Shown one piece after another: positions 1 to 5,726 of a DNA stretch of 5,726 nt; position 1 is the first letter of the stretch, and each line of letters opens with the position of its first letter. Under the pieces are notes generated by a model that saw only the letters and a list, made by a program, of their open reading frames with translations, made no database searches and was not told the origin of the DNA. Location of the stretch: contig JAJUJN010000147.1 in NCBI GenBank assembly GCA_029265335.1, forward strand, positions 1-5,726, read 5' to 3'. Origin of the DNA: Alcaligenaceae bacterium. Lineage in GTDB: Bacteria; Pseudomonadota; Gammaproteobacteria; Burkholderiales; Burkholderiaceae_B. The position numbers and the translations under genes were made by a program.

Positions 1-393
1 ACCACTGGCGCGGCTGCATCCCGCCCGGCAGGCTGGCGGCGGGTGCTGCGTGGAGTGCCTTTGCTGGGGAGCTCACTGGTATGGGCTCGCGGTCGCTGGT
101 GGCGCATGCGCTCGCCAGGTCTGTCGCGGGCGCAGCGCCTGCGGGCGGTGCCGGTGCTGGGGGATCTTGCCGCTTGGAGCCTGGCGGTGCTCACTCTACC
201 GCGCTGGCGAGCCCAGCTGCGTGACCAGCTCACCGCGCAGCAAGCCCAAATACAGGAACTACGGCAACAACAGTTGCGATTGCAGCAAGAACTGCAGCGT
301 CTGCGCAGCGGGCCGGTTGCTTCTGCCCGCCGTGAGCCTGCGCCGGAGCATGGGCGCGCTACCGAGCAAAAGCGAGGCGAAGGCGCAGGTTAA
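1..393 (+). CDS. 3' end of an unidentified gene; paired hydrophobic motifs then a coiled-coil tail (partial)
   Basis: The frame is open from the first base of the window to a TAA at 391-393, so this is the C-terminal 130 residues of a protein that begins outside. A GTG at 43 could be read as a start, but nothing supports it over an incoming reading frame. Two related hydrophobic segments occur 31 residues apart: VLRGVPLLGSSLVW (residues 15-28) and RLRAVPVLGDLAAW (46-59). Residues 70-102 form a Gln/Leu/Arg-rich coiled coil with a clean heptad series (L73, L77, Q80, I84, L87, Q91, L94, L98, L101). A polar, charged tail follows. From memory, P-[LV]-L-G-x-L-x-x-W segments followed by coiled coils occur at the ends of methyltransferases and glycosyltransferases of polysaccharide loci. 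The catalytic part is not visible, so no function is assigned. The stop overlaps the next start (TAATG), which implies translational coupling to the glycosyltransferase. Confidence 0.72.
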   Translation, partial: TTGAAASRPAGWRRVLRGVPLLGSSLVWARGRWWRMRSPGLSRAQRLRAVPVLGDLAAWSLAVLTLPRWRAQLRDQLTAQQAQIQELRQQQLRLQQELQRLRSGPVASARREPAPEHGRATEQKRGEGAG

Positions 394-395
394 TG
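379..395 (+). promoter_or_regulatory. Ribosome binding site and TAATG coupling junction
   Basis: GAAGG at 379-383 lies 9 nt before ATG 393, inside the end of the upstream gene. The stop TAA (391-393) shares its last A with the start codon. This supports ATG 393 over the in-frame ATG at 411, which is preceded by a pyrimidine-rich stretch with no Shine-Dalgarno. The overlap suggests that translation of the two proteins is coupled and their amounts matched. Confidence 0.6.
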
Positions 396-3300
396 TCCAA
401 CTCTTTCACCATGTCTGCGATCACCGCCATTCATCAGTTTCATCCCAGTTGCGCTGTGGGCGATGGGGTCACCAAAAGTCTGTTCTTCATTCGTCGCCTG
501 CTTCGCGGACTGGGCCTCACTTCCGACATCTATTGCGAACAGATTCCGGCCGCGCTCAAGCATGAGGTCAAGCCGCTATCGAGCCTGCCCCAAGGCGAAG
601 AGTATCTGCTCTTGCACCATCACAGCCTGGGCTACCGGAACGCCGATTGGCTCGACCGCCTGGCGGCTCCGCGCGTGCTGGTGTACCACAACATCACGCC
701 GCCCGATTTGCTGCCGCCGGGCGAGCTGCCCGAGCTGAGTCGTCTCGGTCGTCGCCAGTTGGCGGATTGGGCCACGCGCTGCGTGGGCGCCATTGGCGTT
801 TCGGAATTCAACAGCACGGAGTTGCGTGAAGCCGGGTATCGTCAGGTAATCACTTTACCTCTGCTGGTCGACCTCGATCTGTGGTCACAGGCCGATTGGG
901 ATCGCGACGCCCTGGTGCCTTTGCGCGATCGCTTGAATGTGCTGTTTGTAGGCCGCATCAGCGAGAATAAACGTCAGCATGAGTTGCTCGAGGTTTTCTT
1001 TGAGCTCGAGCATTTTCTCGGGCAGCCGGCTCGCTTGATTCTGGCGGGCGGCATTACCAGCTCCCCCTACCATGAGCGCTTGAAGGCGCGGGTGGCGGCA
1101 CACGGGGCCGAGGATCGGGTTTGGCTCACCGGCAAGGTTTCCGACGATGAGCTGCAGGCGTTTTACCGCGCGGCTGACCTTTTCGTGTGTTTGAGTGAAC
1201 ACGAAGGTTTCTGCATGCCGGTGCTCGAGGCCATGCTGCACGATGTGCCGGTGGTGGCGCGTGAGGCCGGCGCGCTCGCCGCGACACTGGGTGAGGGCGG
1301 ATTGCTCTTGGAGGCGTCGGTGAATGACGCCCGACGCATTGCGGCAGTCTGGCACACGGTGCTCTCCGAACCCGGCCTGCGCCAGCGCATGCTGGCGGGG
1401 CAGCGACGCAACCTCGAGGCCTACCAGCCCGAGCGTTTGTGGCAGCAATTGGCCGATTATCTGCGCATGCTGGGTTGCGCCACGGGCGCACCACCGACGC
1501 AAACTGCTCGTTCCTCCGAACCCTACTGGCAAGTGGAAGGGCCCATCGATTCCACTTACAGCCTGGCCATTGTGAACCGAGAGCTCGGCGTGGCCCTGGC
1601 GGAAAAAGGGTTGGATGTTGGCCTTTTTCGACCCACCGATGGTGAAGGCGGCAGCGACGACCCGCATTGGCTGCATCACCATGCTCCCGCAGCACTGCCT
1701 CTGGCCGACAGAGCGTTGACGGCCGCCAAAGTGGGCCAGCTGCCCGACGTGACCTTGCGCTTCAATTACCCGCCTTGGGTGGACGGTATCCACGGCACGA
1801 CGCGGGTGGTGCATTCCTATGGCTGGGAAGAGTCGGCGTTCCCGGAAGCCTACGTGGCGGCCTTCAACCGACGGCTCGACGGCATCACCACGCTCTCGCA
1901 TCAGGTCAAAAAGGTTTTGCGCGACAGCGGCGTTCGCCTGCCCATGCGAGTGGTGGGCACCGGTGTGGATCACGTGTTGCGCGAAGCTCCGCAAGCGGTG
2001 GAGTTGTTGCCCACCACGGAGGCCGCGGGGTTCCGGTTTCTGCACGTATCGTCATGCTTCCCGCGCAAGGGTGTGGATGTTTTGCTGGCCGCCTGGGCAC
2101 GCGCGTTTCGCGCCGACGACGATGTGGTGCTGATCATCAAGTGCTTCCCCAATCCGCATAACGATGTGGAAGAACAGGTGGCCGAATGGCGGGAACGTGA
2201 CGCGGATTTTCCTGCGGTAGAAGTGATCAATCGTGACCTCTCGCAGGCCGAACTGACTTGGTTGTATCGGTATTGTGATGCCTTGGTGGCGCCCAGCCGC
2301 GGCGAGGGCTTCGGCATGCCCATGGCCGAGGCCATGCTGTTCGAGCTGCCGGTGATCACCACGGCTTGGGGTGGGCAGACCGATTTCTGTACCCCGGAAA
2401 CCTCATGGCTCTGCGATTACGATTTTGCCTGGGCGGGCAGTCATCTGGGCGTGCCGCATTCGGTCTGGGCCGAGCCACGGGTAGACCACCTGGCGGAATG
2501 CATGCGCACGGTGCACGAGGCGACCCCCGAGCAACGTGAGGCGCGCACACGCCCGGCTCGAGAGCGCGTGCTGCGTGATTTCAGCTGGGCTGCGGTGGCC
2601 GATCGCACCGTGGCAGCTGTAGAAGCATTGCGCGCCACGCCCATGCTGCGGCGGGCCCCCAAGATTGCCTGGATCAGCACCTGGAATACACGCTGCGGCA
2701 TTGCCAACTATTCCAAGTTCCTCACGCAAGCGATCCCTGCCAACCGGCTACAAGTGCTGGCGCCGGAAGCGGGCGAGCGCGTGGCGCCCGACGAAGACTT
2801 TGTGCTGCGATGCTGGCGCGAAGATATTCGCGACAACCCCGCTGCCGGCTTGCTGGCCGAGGTCGACGAGCGCGGCCTGGAAGCTGTGGTGGTGCAGTAC
2901 AACTTTGGTTTTTTTTCCTTGCAAGGGCTGGCAGAGCTGCTCGCAGGCCTGGCGGAGCGTGCGATCCCGGCCTACGTGTTTCTGCATGCCACCGCCGATA
3001 TCGACCGCGACGACCTCAAGGTGTCCTTGCGGAGCATTGCCCCGCAGCTGGCGCTGGCCGAACGTGTGGTGGTGCATGGCGTGGGCGACCTCAACCGACT
3101 GAAGGAGTTCGGCCTGGTTGATAATGTGCTGATGTTTCCGCACGGCGTGCCCGATACACCGCCGTTGCCGCCCGCGTCGGTGCGCCAGGCGCGTGGCCTG
3201 GCAGGCAAGCGGGTGATTGCAAGTTATGGCTTTTTATTGCCGCACAAGGGCGTGCAGACTTTGATCGAAGCCTTTGCCCGCCTGGCCAAGCACGATGCTT

Positions 3301-3779
3301 CACTGCATTTGTTGCTGGTATGCGCGCTCTATCCCAATCCCATTTCGGCACGTGAAAAGCGCGACTGCGACGCGCTCATCGAGCGACTGGGGCTGGGCAA
3401 GCGGGTTACCTTCGTGAGCGACTTTCTGCCCGATGCCGAAAGCCTCTCCTGGTTGCAGATGGCCGACATCATTGTCTTTCCCTATCAATACACACAGGAA
3501 TCGTCGAGTGCAGCCGTGCGCGGCGGTCTGGCGGCAGGGCGGGCCGTGGTGGTCACGCCCCTGTCGATCTTCGAGGATGTTGCCGACGGCGTGCATCACC
3601 TGCCTGGAGTGGACGTTGATGATATTGCCAATGGTCTGGCGGAACTTCTGGCCGACGACGCGGCATTGACTGCCGTGGAGGAGCGAGGCGTGCGCTGGTG
3701 CGATGCGCGGCGCTGGCCACGCGTGGCGGTGCGCCTGCTCGATATGATCGACGGCGTGGCCAACGACGCCGTGAGCTGA
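393..3779 (+). CDS. Three-module GT-B (GT4-like) glycosyltransferase, probable surface polysaccharide synthesis
   Basis: A 1128-residue protein made of three consecutive GT-B glycosyltransferase units, expected to act in the cytoplasm or at the inner membrane face, transferring sugars from nucleotide donors to a growing polysaccharide. Module 1 (about 7-360) starts ITAIHQFHPS, has GRISENK (187-193) and the E-x7-E motif EGFCMPVLE (E271, E279). A polar linker (about 362-377) leads to module 2 (about 378-750), with SSCFPRKG (R558, K559) and EGFGMPMAE (E638, E646). Module 3 (about 757-1128) opens with KIAWISTWNTRCGIANYS and has LLPHKG (K952), but its equivalent motif is QESSSAAVRGG: E1036 is kept and the second Glu position is Gly1044. 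The ATG at 393 is chosen because GAAGG (379-383) lies 9 nt upstream; ATG 411, closer to the conserved N-terminus, has no Shine-Dalgarno. The upstream gene overlaps by one base. A neighbouring manC suggests mannose or a mannose-derived sugar as donor, which is inference. Three-domain polymerising mannosyltransferases of the WbdA type are an architectural parallel, not a proven match. Confidence 0.93.
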   Translation: MSNSFTMSAITAIHQFHPSCAVGDGVTKSLFFIRRLLRGLGLTSDIYCEQIPAALKHEVKPLSSLPQGEEYLLLHHHSLGYRNADWLDRLAAPRVLVYHNITPPDLLPPGELPELSRLGRRQLADWATRCVGAIGVSEFNSTELREAGYRQVITLPLLVDLDLWSQADWDRDALVPLRDRLNVLFVGRISENKRQHELLEVFFELEHFLGQPARLILAGGITSSPYHERLKARVAAHGAEDRVWLTGKVSDDELQAFYRAADLFVCLSEHEGFCMPVLEAMLHDVPVVAREAGALAATLGEGGLLLEASVNDARRIAAVWHTVLSEPGLRQRMLAGQRRNLEAYQPERLWQQLADYLRMLGCATGAPPTQTARSSEPYWQVEGPIDSTYSLAIVNRELGVALAEKGLDVGLFRPTDGEGGSDDPHWLHHHAPAALPLADRALTAAKVGQLPDVTLRFNYPPWVDGIHGTTRVVHSYGWEESAFPEAYVAAFNRRLDGITTLSHQVKKVLRDSGVRLPMRVVGTGVDHVLREAPQAVELLPTTEAAGFRFLHVSSCFPRKGVDVLLAAWARAFRADDDVVLIIKCFPNPHNDVEEQVAEWRERDADFPAVEVINRDLSQAELTWLYRYCDALVAPSRGEGFGMPMAEAMLFELPVITTAWGGQTDFCTPETSWLCDYDFAWAGSHLGVPHSVWAEPRVDHLAECMRTVHEATPEQREARTRPARERVLRDFSWAAVADRTVAAVEALRATPMLRRAPKIAWISTWNTRCGIANYSKFLTQAIPANRLQVLAPEAGERVAPDEDFVLRCWREDIRDNPAAGLLAEVDERGLEAVVVQYNFGFFSLQGLAELLAGLAERAIPAYVFLHATADIDRDDLKVSLRSIAPQLALAERVVVHGVGDLNRLKEFGLVDNVLMFPHGVPDTPPLPPASVRQARGLAGKRVIASYGFLLPHKGVQTLIEAFARLAKHDASLHLLLVCALYPNPISAREKRDCDALIERLGLGKRVTFVSDFLPDAESLSWLQMADIIVFPYQYTQESSSAAVRGGLAAGRAVVVTPLSIFEDVADGVHHLPGVDVDDIANGLAELLADDAALTAVEERGVRWCDARRWPRVAVRLLDMIDGVANDAVS

Positions 3780-3787
3780 ATTCAGCT
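3774..3787. repeat. 14-bp perfect palindrome over the stop codon
   Basis: AGCTGAATTCAGCT is a perfect inverted repeat centred between 3780 and 3781. It spans the TGA stop (3777-3779) of the glycosyltransferase gene and directly abuts the following hairpin. It may add to the structure of the transcript end or may be coincidental. Any role is unknown. Confidence 0.5.
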
Positions 3788-3815
3788 GTGGGCTGGCGTT
3801 GATCCGCCAGCCCAC
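3788..3815. terminator. Hairpin between convergent genes, possible bidirectional transcript end
   Basis: GTGGGCTGGCG (3788-3798) and CGCCAGCCCAC (3805-3815) form a perfect 11-bp GC-rich stem with a 6-nt loop TTGATC. It sits in the 54-bp gap between the ends of the glycosyltransferase gene (+ strand) and manC (- strand), where a shared terminator is expected. Neither side has a run of T, so it is not a canonical intrinsic terminator. It could protect 3' ends from exonucleases or work with Rho. Confidence 0.6.
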
Positions 3816-3833
3816 GCGCTTCGCACGGGCGGT

Positions 3834-5249
3834 TTACTCACGACCGTAGTCGTCTTGAAATCGTACGATGTCGTCTTCGCCCAGGTACTCGCCGCTCTGC
3901 ACTTCGATCAGCACCAGCGGGAGCTTGCCGGGGTTGGCCAGCCGATGACGGCAGCCAGCGGGAATATAAGTGGACTGATTGGGCCCAAGCGAAATCTCTT
4001 CGTGGCCATTGATGATGCTGGCCCGACCACTCACCACCACCCAGTGCTCGCTGCGATGATGATGCATTTGCAGTGACAGGCTGCCGCCCGGCTTCACCAC
4101 AATGCGCTTGATCTTGAAGCGCTCGCCTTCTTCCAGGGTGGTGTAGCTGCCCCAGGGCCGGTACACGGTGCGGTGCAGGCGCAGGAGGTCGCCATGGTTG
4201 GCACGAAGTTTGTCGACTACCTGCTTGACCTCTTGCACACGGTCACGATGCGCCACCAGCAGAGCATCATCGGTATCGACGATGACCAGGTCGCGTACGC
4301 CCACCGTACTCACCAGACGCTTGTCGCTGCGAACGTAGCAATCCTGGGAATCGTGCAGTAAGGCGTCGCCGTCGACCCGGTTGCCGTCGACATCGGGCTG
4401 CGTCAATTCGCTGATGGCGCTCCAGGAACCGATATCACTCCAGCCGATGCTGCAAGGCACGACCGCCGCGCGCTGCGTCTTTTCCATGAGCGCGTAATCG
4501 AAAGAGCGGTCTTCGACCTTGGCGAAGCTCGTGGGCTCGAGATCGATCTGGTAGCGTTGCTCGTTATGGGTGTTGGTGGCGGCCGCCAGGGCGTCGCGTA
4601 CGGCGCTCAAAATGGTGGGCGCATGCACTTCGAATTCTTCGATGAGGGTATCCACTCGAGCACAGAACATCCCCGAGTTCCACAGGAAGCGGCCACTCTT
4701 CAGATAGGTTTCGGCTGTACTTTGGTCGGGCTTTTCGACAAAGCGGCGAACCTCGTGGCCATCGGCTTCGATATAGCCATATCCGGTTTCGGCGTGGCCT
4801 GGCTGGATGCCGAAAGTGACCAAACGTCCCGAGTTGGCCAACTCTTGGGCCGCGGTGACCGCGGTGGTGAAAGCGGCGGCATCGGCAATGAGGTGATCGG
4901 CCGTGAGCACCAGCATGAGAGCATCGTTGCCGTGGCGCTCGGCCAGGGTGAGGGCGGCCGCAGCAATCGCTGGCGCCGTGTTGCGGCCACTGGGCTCGAG
5001 TATGAAACCCAGCGCCAAGCCGGCGGCATTGACCGCGGCGAACTCGTCGCTGGTCTCGAAAAAAAGGTCGCGGTTGGTGACGGTGAGAACTTCGCTCACG
5101 TGGGGCAGGGCCGCAGCTCGTAAAAAGGCCTTTTGCAACAGGCTCTGGCCATCGGCCAACTTGATGAAGGGCTTTGGGTGCAATTCACGTGACACGGGCC
5201 AGAGGCGCGCACCACGACCGCCTGACAGAATCGTGGGGATCATCTTCAT
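3834..5249 (-). CDS. manC: Mannose-1-phosphate guanylyltransferase / mannose-6-phosphate isomerase (bifunctional, type II)
   Basis: This 471-residue enzyme should make GDP-mannose: the C-terminal cupin converts fructose-6-phosphate to mannose-6-phosphate, and the N-terminal domain joins mannose-1-phosphate to GTP, releasing pyrophosphate. The intervening phosphomannomutase step needs a separate enzyme not seen here. The N-terminal nucleotidyltransferase has GGRGARLWPVSRELHPKPF (10-28), EPSGRNTAPAI (85-95), FVEKP (170-174), WNSGMF (190-195) and GWSDIGSW (269-276). The isomerase domain has YRPWGSY (363-369) and the cupin metal-site segment QMHHHRSEHW (394-403). Length matches the ManC/AlgA/WbpW/XanB family. 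Within the signature loop, Arg12 and Ala14 replace the more usual Ser and Thr of GGSGTRLWP. The frame extends upstream to a TTG at 5291, but family members begin at the MIP segment, so ATG 5249 (or 5243) is preferred. There is no Shine-Dalgarno. The gene converges on the glycosyltransferase gene and probably supplies its donor or the precursor of it. Confidence 0.96.
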   Translation of the reverse strand: MKMIPTILSGGRGARLWPVSRELHPKPFIKLADGQSLLQKAFLRAAALPHVSEVLTVTNRDLFFETSDEFAAVNAAGLALGFILEPSGRNTAPAIAAAALTLAERHGNDALMLVLTADHLIADAAAFTTAVTAAQELANSGRLVTFGIQPGHAETGYGYIEADGHEVRRFVEKPDQSTAETYLKSGRFLWNSGMFCARVDTLIEEFEVHAPTILSAVRDALAAATNTHNEQRYQIDLEPTSFAKVEDRSFDYALMEKTQRAAVVPCSIGWSDIGSWSAISELTQPDVDGNRVDGDALLHDSQDCYVRSDKRLVSTVGVRDLVIVDTDDALLVAHRDRVQEVKQVVDKLRANHGDLLRLHRTVYRPWGSYTTLEEGERFKIKRIVVKPGGSLSLQMHHHRSEHWVVVSGRASIINGHEEISLGPNQSTYIPAGCRHRLANPGKLPLVLIEVQSGEYLGEDDIVRFQDDYGRE

Positions 5250-5256
5250 GGCGGCG

Positions 5257-5285
5257 AGTATAGCGTTACCCGTCAGGCAATCCGA
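5257..5285 (-). promoter_or_regulatory. Probable manC promoter giving a leaderless or near-leaderless mRNA
   Basis: On the - strand TATACT (5262-5257) matches the sigma70 -10 consensus at five of six positions and lies 7 nt before ATG 5249. Transcription would therefore start at or within a base or two of the start codon, which agrees with the absence of a Shine-Dalgarno sequence. The -35 is poor: TCGGAT (5285-5280) has a 17-nt spacer, while the better-looking TTGCCT lies only 12 nt from the -10. Start 5243 would leave a leader of about 6 nt. Confidence 0.45.
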
Positions 5286-5315
5286 CCGCAAAACGTGTCC
5301 ATCGATAACAAGTGC

Positions 5316-5344
5316 TTGCCACCGGTCGGGTTTTAATTAATAAT
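5316..5344 (+). promoter_or_regulatory. Sigma70-type promoter of bfd
   Basis: TTGCCA (5316-5321, five of six matches to TTGACA) and AATAAT (5339-5344, five of six matches to TATAAT) are separated by 17 nt. The predicted transcription start is near 5351, giving a leader of about 32 nt before the bfd ATG at 5383. The -10 and start point are overlapped by a Fur-like operator. Confidence 0.65.
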
Positions 5345-5357
5345 GGTTCGCATTCAG
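5339..5357 (+). promoter_or_regulatory. Candidate Fur box overlapping the bfd -10 element
   Basis: AATAATGGTTCGCATTCAG agrees with the 19-bp Fur consensus GATAATGATAATCATTATC at 11 of 19 positions, including the ATAATG and CATT blocks, which form the inverted pair AATG-N5-CATT. It covers the -10 and start point of the proposed bfd promoter, a position suited to repression by iron-loaded Fur. bfd genes are known Fur/iron-starvation targets in enterobacteria and Pseudomonas, which supports the reading. The right half is weak, so a scored search is needed. Confidence 0.55.
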
Positions 5358-5382
5358 TTTTAGATCTTCAAGCAGGCTCAAC

Positions 5383-5634
5383 ATGTTTGTCTGTGTGTGT
5401 AATGCCATCACCGAAGCACAGGTTCGTGAGTGCGTGGCCGAAGGCGCCAACACTCTGGAAGACCTTCAGATCGATCTTGGTGTGGCCTCATGTTGCGGTA
5501 CCTGCGCCGAAACCGCGCGCTCGTATCTACCCGGCGTCCGCGTCGAGCCACGCCTGGAGGTGCTCGAGCCAGTGGGCGGCACGCCGGTTATCTATGTGGC
5601 GCGGGGCCCGCGCCGGCAAACCCAGGCGGCCTGA
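5383..5634 (+). CDS. bfd: Bacterioferritin-associated ferredoxin Bfd ([2Fe-2S] protein)
   Basis: An 83-residue cytoplasmic protein of the Fer2_BFD family. In characterised members it docks on bacterioferritin and passes electrons to the ferric core, so that stored iron is released as Fe2+. The start MFVCVCNAITEAQVRECV resembles E. coli Bfd (MYVCLCNGIS). The four cluster ligands are Cys4, Cys6, Cys38 and Cys41, in the arrangement CxC and CxxC, with extra cysteines at 17 and 37. The domain ends near residue 50. The remaining tail (about 51-83), with VGGTPVIYVARGP, makes it longer than the 64-residue E. coli protein. ATG 5383 is preceded by AGCAGG (5371-5376) at 6-nt spacing. It is transcribed divergently from manC with its own promoter and Fur-like operator. 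No bacterioferritin gene lies inside the window. Confidence 0.93.
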   Translation: MFVCVCNAITEAQVRECVAEGANTLEDLQIDLGVASCCGTCAETARSYLPGVRVEPRLEVLEPVGGTPVIYVARGPRRQTQAA

Positions 5635-5663
5635 ACGGCAGCTCGCCCCCACGCCGCTCCGTT

Positions 5664-5702
5664 GTCGTTGCGCGCTGTCATTGCGCGCTGTCATTGCGTT
5701 TT
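5664..5702 (+). repeat. 13-bp tandem repeat, three copies, after bfd
   Basis: The copies are GTCGTTGCGCGCT (5664-5676), GTCATTGCGCGCT (5677-5689) and GTCATTGCGTTTT (5690-5702). Copies 1 and 2 differ at one base and copy 3 diverges at its end. GCGCGC at 5670-5675 and 5683-5688 can pair as a 6-bp stem with a 7-nt loop. T-rich sequence follows some bases later, so this may help to end the bfd transcript, though it is not a clean intrinsic terminator. The rest of 5635-5726 holds no gene that I can support; all three - strand frames stop within it. Confidence 0.6.
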
Positions 5703-5726
5703 GTTCTCGCTTTCATTCCCGTTCAC

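Noticed and set aside
50..565. Open frame of 171 codons on the + strand crossing the junction of the first two genes
   Set aside because: It overlaps both the coiled-coil gene and the start of the glycosyltransferase gene in another frame. Its product has no family character and there is no ribosome binding site.
885..2045. Long open frame of 386 codons on the - strand
   Set aside because: It lies wholly antisense to the glycosyltransferase gene, which has clear conserved motifs over this stretch. The translated product is rich in His, Gln and Arg with no recognisable domain, as expected of a GC-rich shadow frame.
4557..5123. Open frame of 188 codons on the + strand, antisense to manC
   Set aside because: manC is certain from its motifs in this region, and the antisense product is glycine-rich low-complexity sequence without a domain.
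5250..5291. Upstream extension of manC to a TTG start at 5291
   Set aside because: The added 14 residues are not part of the family's N-terminus, and the extension would run across the probable -10 element. ATG 5249 is preferred.
5331..5340. TTAATTAA as a separate operator
   Set aside because: It is a short AT-rich palindrome within the bfd promoter spacer and -10 region, with no further symmetry to support its own binding protein.
5664..5702. CRISPR-like repeat array
   Set aside because: The 13-bp units are directly adjacent with no spacers and there are no cas genes, so this is a simple tandem repeat.
5635..5726. End of a convergent - strand gene at the right edge
   Set aside because: Frames entering from the right stop after a few residues (for example NGNESENKTQ and a stop near 5691). 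The visible tails are too short to support a gene.

Overview
The window is a high-GC bacterial segment from a probable member of the Gammaproteobacteria. This guess rests on the gene types, an E. coli-like Bfd with a Fur-like operator, and codon use. No rRNA or other phylogenetic marker is present, so the genus cannot be named. It holds three complete genes and one gene cut by the left edge. I see no tRNA, rRNA, CRISPR array, insertion sequence or phage gene.

Left part (1-3779, + strand): the 3' end of an unidentified gene, ending in a paired hydrophobic motif and a short coiled coil, is joined by a TAATG stop/start overlap to a very large gene of 1128 codons. The large protein is three GT-B glycosyltransferase modules in tandem. 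The first two keep the GT4 E-x7-E motif. The third has the retaining-type fold features but lacks the second Glu. The arrangement is typical of a surface polysaccharide (O-antigen or capsule) assembly locus.

Middle (3780-5249): a short convergent junction with a 14-bp palindrome and an 11-bp perfect hairpin is followed, on the - strand, by a bifunctional mannose-1-phosphate guanylyltransferase/mannose-6-phosphate isomerase (ManC/AlgA/WbpW type). This enzyme makes GDP-mannose, a donor, or the precursor of donors such as GDP-rhamnose or GDP-fucose, for glycosyltransferases like the neighbouring one. The working picture is one polysaccharide locus whose right boundary is manC. Its start appears to be leaderless or nearly so: a TATACT -10 element lies 7 nt before the ATG and there is no Shine-Dalgarno sequence.

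Right part (5250-5726): a divergent intergenic region carries a good sigma70-type promoter overlapped by a Fur-box-like sequence. It is followed by bfd, a bacterioferritin-associated [2Fe-2S] ferredoxin with all four cluster cysteines. This is iron-homeostasis housekeeping rather than polysaccharide biology. After bfd come about 90 bp without a recognisable gene, including three copies of a 13-bp tandem repeat.

No clearly new system is visible. The most interesting items are the three-module glycosyltransferase with an upstream coiled-coil partner, the probable leaderless manC transcript, and the Fur-like operator on bfd.
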